DNA from: Podaxis mareebaensis
Lineage: Eukaryota; Basidiomycota; Agaricomycetes; Agaricales; Agaricaceae
Direction of reading: 5' to 3'
NCBI GenBank assembly: GCA_018524725.1
Contig: JAEUWP010000470.1
Coordinates: 558,001-622,000 of the forward strand
DNA length: 64,000 bases
The translations under genes were made by a program, and so were the position numbers. Under the pieces are notes generated by a model, which was not told where the DNA came from, ran no database searches, and worked only from the letters and a program-made list of their open reading frames with translations. This document shows positions 37,151-47,104 of the stretch, piece by piece (position 1 is the first letter of the stretch; each line of letters begins with the position of its first letter).

Positions 37151-39362
37151 CTATATATCTAGCTGTCCGCGCAGTATCCTCTCATCTCGCTTTGATTTCT
37201 TTCGTTCTTCACGCAATGCCTTGGCTATGTCCTCATATGTCGCTCTTTCACGCCTACGATCAGATCCACGTTTGCCAATGTCAGAACCCGGAACGCTGGC
37301 CGATCCAGGTTTCAGGACATGTTGACGCTCCTGGGGTTTAGTTTTGGGAGGGTGGGGGAAAATATCTCCCCAACTCGATTTTCTTGCGTCATAGAATGGT
37401 TGCTTGCCCTGAGACTTCGGAATTGTCATTCTCATGATTTTACCTTGAGGCGCAAAAGAAAGGTTATTGCATGCAATCACAGGAGACTGTATATTGACCG
37501 CACCTTCAGCAGTGCAACCATCGATGATGATATGTCCACTCTTCTTGAGAGGAGGGAATACGAGTCGAGGCCACTGATATGCTTCAAGCCGAATAGCCTC
37601 ATCTACCTCCTCCGGGGTGTATTTCTCTCCAGGGCATGTAGCTGTTGTATGCTTGCTGTTTTCGGCCTCTTGAAGATGCAAGTCTATGCTTTGTTCCTGG
37701 TCATTGTGAATTTGAAGCTCCCTCACTGGGATTTTAGAAGCTGCTCTCTCGAGTGCCCATTTCCCGACGGCGCCTACTCTGCCTAGACCCATTATAGTGG
37801 GACGAGGTCTTTGGCCACGTTGTATGACAACATATGAATATCCCATGTCTTCATGTCCAAGGGTGGAATGTTTTGTCCGTCGGACAAACTCGGGCCTTTG
37901 AATCCGTTGCGAATACCCGCAAACTAGCTTGATAGAGCCAGGGTAATACAGGGGGCATGAACCGTCATGGGGGCACTGGTTTCCAGGCAGTAATCAGCGT
38001 CCAGACCAAACAGAATGTCAGGCAGACGACTCACTGGAGCAACAACGTGTGAACCGGCGAGGGGCGATGTGTTACCGCTTGCAACGTCTTTGCGACCTAG
38101 GTCTAGGAGATACTCCCGTGCACCCGCGATTGCTTCAAAGCCTCCTTTACTGTTATGGTCAATCAGGATCTAGTCGTGCATCAGATATTGTCAAAATCAA
38201 AGAAACTCGCTGCGCACTATGGTTTTCGCACCGCTGTCCCAAATTTCTTGAACTAGGTTCTTTCGAGCCAAAGTGTCGGGCAGAGTGGAGAGCAAGAAAG
38301 CTGATAAAGCAACGGTACTGTCTCCATACAAGGGTACAATGTTGTCCACTGGACGCCACCCCTTTTGCCAGCTTACCGACAGATGCTCCGGTTGGAGGTC
38401 TAGAAAGGTTAGATTCTTTGGCTTCCGTCCGCAAGAGGGATCGCGTACCGCAAATAAGGCGGCGTCCTATTTCAGCCAATCCATTTCGCTTCTCAATACC
38501 TATATAGGACTTGATGGTTGATTCAGCTATTCGAAGGTGTTCCATTGGGTTATCTGCGCCAGAAGGCGATTGGAAAGAGTACAAGGCTGCCCTAGATACT
38601 TAATCAATTCTGTGCGGGGTATAGTCGAACGAAGCGAAGACACACCAGAGGCAGCTCCCGGCTCCAGCTCCCCAGTCCAAAATACGCTCGACCTGCCATG
38701 TTGAACCAAGTCGTCGTTTCACATGATCCAAGACGGCAAAGATCGCAGAATAGTGTGCAGGGAGGGCGACAGAAGCAAACGCAGTACCATCACGTTTAGC
38801 ATGTTTGACGCCTTGTATTCGTGTCCGGTATTTCACATCATATTGCAGGTCCCATTCTTCTCCATGGGCTCCGTCTCTCTGGAATAGCCGTTTCGCATCA
38901 CTATGGAGTTGGGGTTTATTGGCGCCTACTTTGCTCTCAGAACCAACGGCAGCATGTTTTGTTGTTCCACTCACCATAAATGAGACACTGTATCGTGTCT
39001 TGCAACTCCAGAGGTAGAACAACCGCACCAATGCGTTGACTGCCAAACAACGCGGCAGGGGATTTCCGAGGCAAGTCCTCATGACCTTCTTGGTCGTAAT
39101 CTTCCGGAATTGCTTCGGCTTCGCCATATTGTGATGGGATAATCTCGAGTTCAAGTGGTGGTTTTTTCTGCCTTTTGGAGCGACTGTGAAGCGCCATGTC
39201 GACATCCTGAAGTAGTGTTTGCAGGCTCGGATCCAAGTTGAGTTTGGGATTTGGTTGAGCAGTCGCGAGACGGGATGAAGAGCTGAATGCGAAAGTAGCA
39301 CCTGCGTTATTCCATGTACACAATGGTACAACACGCCTAGTGAGTTGCGCTGCCCGGTGCAT
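37151..39362 (-). CDS. RSM22: RSM22, mitoribosome small-subunit methyltransferase-like protein
   Basis: Several exons on the minus strand. The N terminus (MHRAAQLTRRVVPLCTWNN) suits a mitochondrial presequence. Motifs follow in the Rsm22 order: RILDWGAGAGSCLW (SAM-binding motif I), then across an intron AALYSFQSPSGADN, IKSYIGIEKRNGLAEIGRRL, WRPVDNIVPLYGDSTVALSA, LLSTLPDTLARKNLVQEIWD, VLIDHNSKGGFEAIAGAREY and the family's cysteine motif APCPHDGSCPLY with VCGYSQRIQRPEF. The C-terminal part (MGYSYVVIQRG onward) closes with a long basic tail. Rsm22/METTL17 proteins bind the mitochondrial small-subunit rRNA during assembly, and their cysteines can hold an iron-sulfur cluster. A canonical GxGxG-type motif I is present, but whether it methylates is not decided by sequence. 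Confidence 0.92.
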
Positions 39363-39499
39363 CCTGACTTGGTTGGTGTCGACAAAACTTGGACTTGGCG
39401 CGTTTCTCGAGGCACTTAATCAAATTGAGTGTGATGTGCTGACTAAGCACATTGTGTCCCAGAACACGAGAACATGAACTTGCCAATTAACGACACACT
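39363..39499. promoter_or_regulatory. Divergent promoter RSM22 / SAD1
   Basis: 137 bp between the two start codons, the shortest head-to-head spacing in the window. It must serve both genes. No TATA box is evident. Confidence 0.55.
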
Positions 39500-41391
39500 A
39501 TGACGGAGTCAGCACAGAAGGCCAACCTTGCCCACTCCAACGACGAGCCGTTAGACTCGGAACGGCCTCTGAAGAAGCCAAGAATTGAGGAAGAGGATAT
39601 GGAAGATGATGAGGATGAAGAACCCGTTAGGCAAACCGAGGAAGTAAAAGCTTCAGACCTATACCTTGACACGGCAAGTGCGGTGATCCTTCTGGAATTT
39701 GTGTGCCAGATGTTGACATCATAATAGATCAATAGAGCACTCCTAGATTTTGACTTTGAGAAAGTCTGCTCTGTCTCTCTCTCGAATATTAATATTTACG
39801 GATGCCTCGTATGCGGTAAATACTTTCAAGGAAGAGGCAAAAAGTCCTACGCTTATGCGCATTCAATTCATGAAGACCACCATGTATTCATCAACCTAGA
39901 AACTACCAAGGTGATCGGATTATGCTCTTATGTCCGCATGTTTGCTTAAAACCCTCACCCTAGGTTTATGTCCTTCCAGATGGATACCCTGTCGCAGACC
40001 CATCTTTGGAAGATATAGCTTTCGTGCTCGCACCCAAGTTCACACTGAATTCTATCGCCAACCTGTCGTCCTCTACACATCTTGACAAACCTTCTTACGA
40101 TCTACAACACAAGCCTTATCTCTCTGGGTACATCGGTCTTAATAACATCAAGAGGAATGACCACATGAATGTGGTTATTCACGCCCTCCTCCATGTACCT
40201 CCTCTTCGTGACTATCTCCTTCTGTCAGATTTCCGGGGTAAAGAGCCCGAGCTTCTGAAGCGCTTCGCTGCTTTAGCCAAAAAAATCTGGAATCCCCGCC
40301 TGTTCAAGAGTCAAGTCAGCCCACATGAATTCCTTCAGGAAGTTAGTCGCGTTAGTGGCGGCAAGTTTCGATTGGAACAACAAGGAGATCCTGTCGAGTT
40401 CCTTGGTTGGCTGTTGAATCGACTCCACAAAGACCTAGGTGGAACGAAAAAGCCCAATTCCAGTAAGAGGCTGTCTCTAACTCGGCTTCTCCGTTCATTG
40501 AACAAACTTAACAGGTATCATATTTTCCACCTTCCAAGGTGAATTGAGGGTTGAAACCCAGCAAGTTTTGATCCGACCCGACGCTGGGGAGAACGAAAAA
40601 CCCCGTTTTGATATAGATCGAGGTAAGCACGCAGGTTATGTGTATAAGGATTACAGACACCCTGCTCATTCATGCACAGATATAAAGTCGGCTGTTTCGC
40701 CATTTTTGTTCTTAGCAGTCGATCTGCCACCTCCCCCCCTATTTCAGGACACCCACGAGAAGAATATCATCCCTCAAGTCGGCATTCACTCTGTCCTGTC
40801 AAAGTACGATGGCAAGACAACTCAGGTATTTTTGTATCTTAATCTACCTCGTGCTGTCCACCAACCATCTTCCCAAGGAATCAGCTGGTCAACTTAAGCG
40901 TTATAAATGCCAAAAGCTACCGCAATATATCATTTTACACTTCAAGCGCTTCACCAAAAATATCTTTGTTGAAGAGAAGAACCCAACTATCGTCAACTTT
41001 CCCCTCCGGGGGCTGGACTTCAGGGACTGTGCGTTCATATATTATCTCCGGATTCTCTTGTTATCCATGTTCTGATGAATTCTATAGACGTTGATGCTCC
41101 TCCAGACGATACACCGACATTATACGATCTGATCGCGAATGTGATTCATGAATCAGTTGCTGGTACCACGCGGGATAAGGAAAGTACGATTTGGAAGGTC
41201 TATTTGAGGGGTGGTGGTGGTGACAATGAGAAATGGTTCATGATCCAAGATTTGATTGTGGAGGAAACCCGGAAAGAAATGATTTTCCTTGGCGAGACTG
41301 TCCTGCAAGTAAGATCATTGTCTGCCTTCCCTATTTAAAGGCTAATTTTACTCTTGCATAGATTTGGGAACGCCGAAAAAAGGAGACCTAA
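39500..41391 (+). CDS. Sad1/USP39-type splicing factor, inactive ubiquitin protease fold
   Basis: Multiple exons. An acidic N terminus with a nuclear-type basic patch (RPLKKPRIEEEDMEDDEDEE) precedes a zinc-finger UBP domain (VCSVSLSNINIYGCLVCGKY, FQGRGKKSYAYAHSIHEDHH, FINLETTKVYVLPDGYPV). The USP-like domain follows: GYIGLNNIKRNDHMNVVIHA, PLRDYLLLSDFRG, QGDPVEFLGWLLNRLHKDLG, LKRYKCQKLPQYIILHFKRF and LRGGGGDNEKWFMIQDLIVE. In active proteases the position after the Asn of the Cys box is cysteine. Here it is replaced (NDHMN), as in USP39, so no protease activity is expected. The family is needed for U4/U6.U5 tri-snRNP assembly in the nucleus. The last exon is 30 bp (41362-41391), ending IWERRKKET. 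Confidence 0.94.
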
Positions 41392-41458
41392 ACGTTCTGG
41401 CGGACAAAGATCTTATCCTAGCCAAACATATTGCGTGACGTCGATTGCAGTTGATCCC

Positions 41459-41778
41459 TTAGGAGTCTTTCGTATCTTCACCAGTAGCGGCCTTGACATC
41501 ATTCTGCGTCTCTCTTGAGGAGTCCTCCCTAGCGGGCACCGGATCTTTTCTAAAACATCATTGCAGTCTCATGAGTACATAGTTATCCCAGAAGTCACTC
41601 AGACTACTCACTTCAACTTAACCTCGTTGACTACGAGAGGCCTGAAGATGTAAATGCCTGAGACGATTCCTTAGGATATGATAAAGCTCGTGAAACATAT
41701 CCAGAAAATACTGATAGATTCCTTCATACCTGTTGCGGCTGCGACCAGGAAGGGAACTACTCGCCGTTGAAATGCCAT
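41459..41778 (-). CDS. 65-residue single-pass membrane protein, probably mitochondrial
   Basis: Three exons (41730-41778, a middle exon ending near 41612, and a last exon to 41459) join in frame into 65 residues. The sequence starts MAFQRRVVPFLVAAATGIVS, then GIYIFRPLVVNEVKLKKDPV and an acidic, polar tail to DTKDS. A basic N terminus, one hydrophobic helix (about residues 8-25) and a soluble acidic tail suggest an inner-membrane or signal-anchored protein with its tail in the intermembrane space. The pattern recalls the small fungal ECM19-type family, but similarity is too short to claim it. It lies 67 bp from the SAD1 stop, convergent. It is below common gene-size cutoffs and easily missed. 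Confidence 0.7.
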
Positions 41779-42010
41779 CGAGGTTTGTTGAGCACGTTGA
41801 GCCAATTGAACAATTGAATCACCTGATGGGTCTGTCGGAGATTAAATATCTGGTATAAACCCAGCGGCAGGCCACATGACCATATTCGGAAAACGACATG
41901 TACATATTGGTGCATCAAAGTATTATCGTTTATGACAGCAATGACAGAGAGCGAGCCTAAAAAATAGAGAAAAGGCGACAAGTAGACTTATGGACACATC
42001 GAAAACGCAA

Positions 42011-42471
42011 TCAGACGCTGAAGCCCATGTTCTGGAATCGCGAGGGGAACGGAGTCAACAATTCTGAAGGTGGGAGTAAACTTTTAGAGTGGTACCTGGA
42101 GCGCTTCCTTTGCGGCTTCTTCCTTGGCCTGAGACTTGGTAGCGCCCTTGCCGACCCCTTTGACCACCCCTTTGACTGTTCATTTTGTCAGCGTGCGAAG
42201 GCTAAGATTGTCATCACAACGGTGCACCTACCTTTACACTTAATGGTCCAGATGACTTGGTGAGCGTTACCTTCGGAGGATTCTTCATAGGAAATGCACC
42301 CATGTTCCCCCGTGGGCACAAGTCCTGTTCGATAAAAAGGGTCAACACTTTGAGACACAGAGGCACAGGAGGTAAAAACATACGATTATGCAAAGTTGTG
42401 GCGGAAGCTTCAAATTACAGAGTTAAGAGTCAGCACGTCCGCCATGAAGACGAAGAAAACATACATGGCAT
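42011..42471 (-). CDS. Single double-stranded-RNA-binding domain microprotein (copy 1, 74 aa)
   Basis: Five exons (42465-42471, 42384-42407, 42232-42324, 42096-42175, 42011-42031) with GT...AG introns of 56-64 bp join exactly in frame to 74 residues. Almost the whole protein is one dsRNA-binding domain: helix 1 SATTLHNRLVPTG, beta strands ISYEESSEGNAHQVIWTIKC and KVKGVVKGVG, then the RNA-binding helix 2 GKGATKSQAKEEAAKEALQ, and a short end NMGFSV. The invariant His after the beta1-beta2 loop (GNAH), Gly-x-Gly before helix 2 and the AA/AL packing residues are kept. The basic KKxAK site is KSQAK. There is no catalytic or second domain and no signal peptide. Such a stand-alone domain could compete for dsRNA or dimerise with larger partners; its role is unknown. 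Confidence 0.88.
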
Positions 42472-43701
42472 TGCGATGGTTACAGGCTGCAGGGCACGGA
42501 AAGAATACAGTCGAGACACTGACTGACTCACATTTGCCTCGTCTAGCTTGGCTTTTGTATCTCCCCAGCGCGCTACTGGGAACCAAAAATCGCCACGCCT
42601 GTTATTCTATTTCATTATCGCCCTCTGGATTTGGCTCGTATCTCCGAGGTGGTGGTCTATGTGGTAAGCCTCTTGGTCCGATTACGCCAACCAAAGCTGT
42701 CAAAGGAGTGGTCGCGTTTTGCGGGTATGGTGGTCAACCCCTAGAAAGAACCCATAAGGCTCTTCGAGTCCGAGTGCTATGTGGGGCATAGAAAAAATCA
42801 GGACCCTCAAGAGATCTTTAAACAAGATCACCGGGAGGTAGATTATCTGGTGACCGACTTGGTCCAGACGAACGAACCACGTATTTTCAAAAGACGGGGA
42901 AAGATGACATCGTTTCCGCGGTATTTGACCCATTAGTAATTGAGCGAGTCGGTGAGTGAAATCTCTGGATCAAGGCGCAACCGTGACAGAAGTCAACGAA
43001 GAAACACCCGTTCAACTGATAGAGATGGATAAGAGATAGCTAGTGGTCGATCTTGGGCGTTTTTAACAGCAAATTGGCAATCGGCAGCACAGGATGACAG
43101 ACAGCCATAGACATATTTTGGCGGCTATGCCGCACCATACTGAGCGGAACCCGCGATCCATGGAGTGAAAGGGTTTGGCTCAATGCGCCCGTATGAGAGC
43201 TGACGTGATGGATCATGAAATCGTGTGTAAGTGTAATAACGCACCGTGACGAGAGCAGGGTTTAATTGAAAGACATACGACACAAAGTACCGGCATTCCA
43301 GTTAAGGAACACTGGAGATCTGAGCCAGAGGCGCTCAATTTGCAAGTTGTGATTTCAAGATGGCTTTGGGGCCGGTGAAATCATGATAACGGGCACGGCG
43401 CCATTCTTTGGAGCTGGTGCGGGAAGAACCAAGTCGGACCGGGTACCGAGGATGTAACCGAGTAACAGACTACCAGAATAATTTTTTCGCTTAAGGAAGA
43501 GTGTTGCTTTGGATCCCTGAGAGCCAACGTCGTAACGGAGGAGTCTAGTCAAGCCATCTGCTAGCTGTCACTAGTAGCCTGATCGAGCAGTGCTGCAAAG
43601 TTGTAAATTGTGAACCGATGCATTCTGAAGTTATGTTCGAAGAAGACACGAATCGGAGAAGCATCAAGGGATCAAGGCGGTGAACAGTTGAGTCTAACAC
43701 G
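42472..43701. other. Region between the two dsRBD genes
   Basis: Here I see no complete gene. A minus-strand frame at 43355-43552 is described separately. Other frames, such as plus-strand codons up to 42791, are short and unlike known families. No further copy of the dsRNA-binding-domain pattern was found by eye. Confidence 0.45.
43355..43570 (-). CDS. Possible terminal exon, unknown protein
   Basis: A minus-strand open frame of about 65 codons ends at 43355. It reads GLTRLLRYDVGSQGSKATLF, then LKRKNYSGSLLLGYILGTRS and a proline/alanine-rich end (VLPAPAPKNGAVPVI, SPAPKPS). An AG acceptor-like site precedes it near 43562. The composition looks protein-like, but I can find neither a start codon nor a linked upstream exon, and I recognise no family. 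It may be the last exon of a small gene or chance. Confidence 0.25.
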
Positions 43702-44096
43702 TCAAGATGTGCCTTCCTCCTCCTTCAGCGACGCCAACGCAGCGTCCGCGGCTTTGTCCCGTGCAATGTGTTTCCTCTTCCCTGTACCCGTGCCCCGTGG
43801 CTTGCCTTGAACTCGAGGTTGGACGTCATAATCAGCTCAGTGAACACGGTGACAAGGGATGGCTTACTTTTGCAAACAGACGTCCATTGTGGCGCGTGAG
43901 CAGGGCCCTCCCAGGTGTCAATCCAGCTAAGGTCGGTTAACCGCCCTTGATTTTGCAAGTCTACTTCGGGATCAGACCAAGCTCATTTACATGGGCGCAG
44001 ATATTTACAGATGTTCAAGCCAGATTGGCCGGCTGAAAAACGAGTAAGTTCGCGACCATAAAAATCGAGGTTTTCGCTGGACTTACTTTCCGACAT
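43702..44096 (-). CDS. Single double-stranded-RNA-binding domain microprotein (copy 2, 78 aa)
   Basis: Four exons (44087-44096, 44009-44032, 43868-43960, 43702-43811) with introns of 48-56 bp join exactly in frame to 78 residues. It is again one dsRNA-binding domain: helix 1 SGLNIYLQNQGRLTDLSW, the classic loop and strands WEGPAHAPQWTSVCKIQGK (with the GPxH motif that enters the RNA minor groove), GTGTGKRKHIARDKAADAAL as glycine turn plus helix 2, and an acidic tail EEEGTS. Exons 2 and 3 have the same lengths (24 and 93 bp) and phases as in the neighbouring copy 1.6 kb away, so the two share an ancestor, although the proteins now differ strongly. Helix 2 keeps basic residues (KRKH, AR), so dsRNA binding is plausible. 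Function unknown. Confidence 0.88.
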
Positions 44097-47000
44097 GCTT
44101 AAGGATTTGCGATTTCTGCTGGACATCGTCCAAGACGGCCTCAGCTTTTATTCAAAGACAAATGTGCCTGTTGTCGGCACAATCACAGAAGATTGGCTAG
44201 CGGCTACGTCTGTAATGAAATCCATTAATGAGGACCGGCCAGAGAGTACTCGACACGAAGGACAACGGGGACCGATAGGAGGTGAAAAACGCACCCTGGA
44301 TCCATACGGAAAGTAACCTGGCACCCACAAATGCCAGAAATAACATATTACAGTCATGATAGAAATATTGTCTTCACGCCCCTGTGAGTCGCGGATCCTT
44401 GTTCATAACCATAACTGTTCGTGTCTCACAGGGATCTGACCATGAAGAAGTTGCCAATACGCGTGGATCTCTCCAGGAGACGGCGAGCTTCAAGAAACCT
44501 TGGAAGAACAGTGATGATCCATGGCGGGTAGCCCGTCTACACAGTTGATGGAACCCAAGCTCGAGGACCAAATCTCCCGATGTTTCAAGGCAAGTGGCCA
44601 AGGACTGTTGAGCAAGAGACCGTTTATCCTATTTGCAAAACCATGCGGACGCCACGAAGTTGTTGCAAAAAAACGAAATTCGATCGTTGAAGTAGGTCTC
44701 AAACCGGACTGCGGGTGATCGGCGACTTCGAAAGGTTGCGACGATGAAAGGATAGGTTTCTTTGTTGCGATGCGAGTTAAAGAGGTGGAGTTCGTCCAAA
44801 GGTTTGCGTGCCGTTGTTTCCCGGCAGTGCCAAGCTCCGGCGGACTCAGAATTAATGAAAGTCCTCTTGAGTACCGCAATTGAATTAAACCAATTTGACG
44901 CCTAGTTAACAATATTACAATATTGCTTTGAGGCTTGCTATTATGTCGCGCTTCCTGGCGCAGGTATCTGCGAGCTTAAAGGAATATGCCTTTCTTCTTA
45001 ATAGGTGTGTTCTCGAACTTGGTCGCTGTTCTAATGACAGGCACCACCGCAATCTTCACGTCCGTGGCTTTGGTGAATTCGACGTTATTGTAGAGGTTAG
45101 TATCTACCTAATTGTTTTCGATAGTGTTTCGAAATGGCCAGACTAACTAGGCGTCCGATTCATCTATTATGCGCTGAGGATAGGGCAGTGTAAGTACTTC
45201 CGGGCCAAGTCGATTCATTCGGCTGGACCATTTCCGTCAGTCGAAGTACCTAATTTTCTCAGAAATTCTAGCGCGCGAAGAACGAGAAATATCGTCATCA
45301 ATTAATAGGTTTCTTCATATTTCTTCGCAAAAACTCCTGCGGCGCCTGGCTATAGTGGCTCCTTTGTTGTGCACCAATTCCCACTGACCCCTCACAGTCA
45401 TCTCGATCCCTGTTGCTGCTGTTTATGATACTTGTATTGTGAAATGGTGATTTTCGACACCCCCTGAAGAAAACTCTGCAAAGGCAATGAGGGTGGAACG
45501 TGGAATCATTTAAGTCGACCCATATATCTGACACACACACCATTGTAACGCGGGTCTCAACGATCCTCAAATGGCGGATGTAGTACCGCACCCAGCAAGA
45601 GGCCCCAGGCATGTCCCACGGAATAATAGCACTATAATGGCTCATGTTCCCGAGCAAAAAGCGCCTGTTTGTGTTCAGAACATTGGGCAACTGAATTTCA
45701 GATTGTGGGAATAACTTTGAATAAGGAGTCAAAACCGGGTTTGCAGGAGAAATGAGAATCAGCAAGCGAGGTTTCCTCGAGGTTGACAGTACTAACCGGG
45801 GGCACAAGTTACAGGACCCACTGGATTTTCCGTCACTCGAGTTCGAAATCCTAGCAAAATATAGACTACGGATGCTGGAAACGGTCTCGAAACATTCGAC
45901 GTGGTTACTGACGACAGAGGATTGCACTTATGATCGGGGTCTTGCAAGTTGACATTCTCGGGGATTACGAGGCGGTGAATCAATCTCAGCGCGGTCCTCC
46001 TAAAGGCATATAGACTCGTTGGGCGTGTCACTACATCAGTGCCTAAATCTGACTCGGCTTCTGAATGAGGATAGCCCGGCGAACTATAGTTATCGAAATC
46101 TGCATACGGCAAGCCCATCCAGCACGACAATCACACGGCCGTATGAAAAATATATCATGCATTCTCTTGAATGCACCGGTTATGTAAAGGCCATGCCACT
46201 TGATGGAGGTCGAGCAATGTTGCCTGACCATCGTGACCGAGTTCTGATCCAGGCACTGCGGGATTCATGTTGGGGCGTATCGAGAGAAGCTATATTGTTG
46301 TGTTGCGTCGCTTGGGATGTGGGAGCTGACTTCGCGGTAAGGCAACGGTCATGAGTTCCACGAGTTGGCAGGCAGAACGAAGATGTCCCATGAGATGCAG
46401 AGCCCCTAGCTATGATACGGAGGACCAGAAAAGGCGTGATGCTCAATCAATCAAGTTGTGACATAGGTGATAAGCATGTACAAATGATGGGTCGCTCCTT
46501 ATCACAAAGAATGTGCGAGCGATGTGGAACAGTCGGGCCGGGAAAAGAAAAGTAATGGCAGGCGGCAAATGTCTGAGGAGAGGATAGGAAACCGATGGTG
46601 GATACCTCCAGGAGGGCGGTTCTTTAATTAGACCATCATGGTAATTGTCAGGGGGGGTCGGGCAGCGATAGGGTAGGACGGTCTGTGTATACCCTAGGCT
46701 AAAAGTGAGGGGGGAAGAACGTGGGGAGAACGTGGAAAGTACAGTAAAAGAGGGGGAACCAGGGAGCGGGCATGGAATGCTGAAGGCAGGAAAGGAAGAG
46801 GGGAGTTGAAGGGCCGGCAATATGCGGGTGGGTGTGATCAAATTTGGGTGATTCCATCAGCAACCGTAGCAGTGCATGGTGGAGGCAAGGGGAAGGAATC
46901 TTCCCACATATCCTCTTGCTCCCCACCGCCATCTACCACCACCATCCTCGCTTTCCGAGCCGTCCACCACACTATTCCTTCCTCGCTCACGTGAGCTCTT

Positions 47001-47104
47001 GTCCCCCATCACCCCTTTTCCCAGCCCCTTACTCCAACTTCAGGTTTTTCCCACCCTCCCTTGTCCACGCCCATTCTCATCTCCCCTTTCTCAGCTTTTG
47101 AAAA
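44097..47104. other. Gene-poor 3 kb
   Basis: No gene can be supported. Two overlapping minus-strand frames (209 codons at 45298-45927 and 112 codons at 45792-46130) lack ATG starts at their reported ends and show no domain. A plus-strand frame beginning at 44095 overlaps the first exon of the dsRBD gene on the opposite strand. From about 46850 to 47100 the plus strand is very rich in C and T, the probable promoter and leader of the G-beta gene. Confidence 0.5.

Noticed and set aside
44095..44316. 73-codon plus-strand frame beginning MLKDLRFLLDIV
   Set aside because: It overlaps the first exon of the dsRBD gene on the opposite strand, has no domain and no partner exon. It is probably chance.
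45298..46130. Overlapping minus-strand frames of 209 and 112 codons
   Set aside because: Their reported first codons are not ATG (GTG and TTG), they conflict with each other and show no family resemblance.
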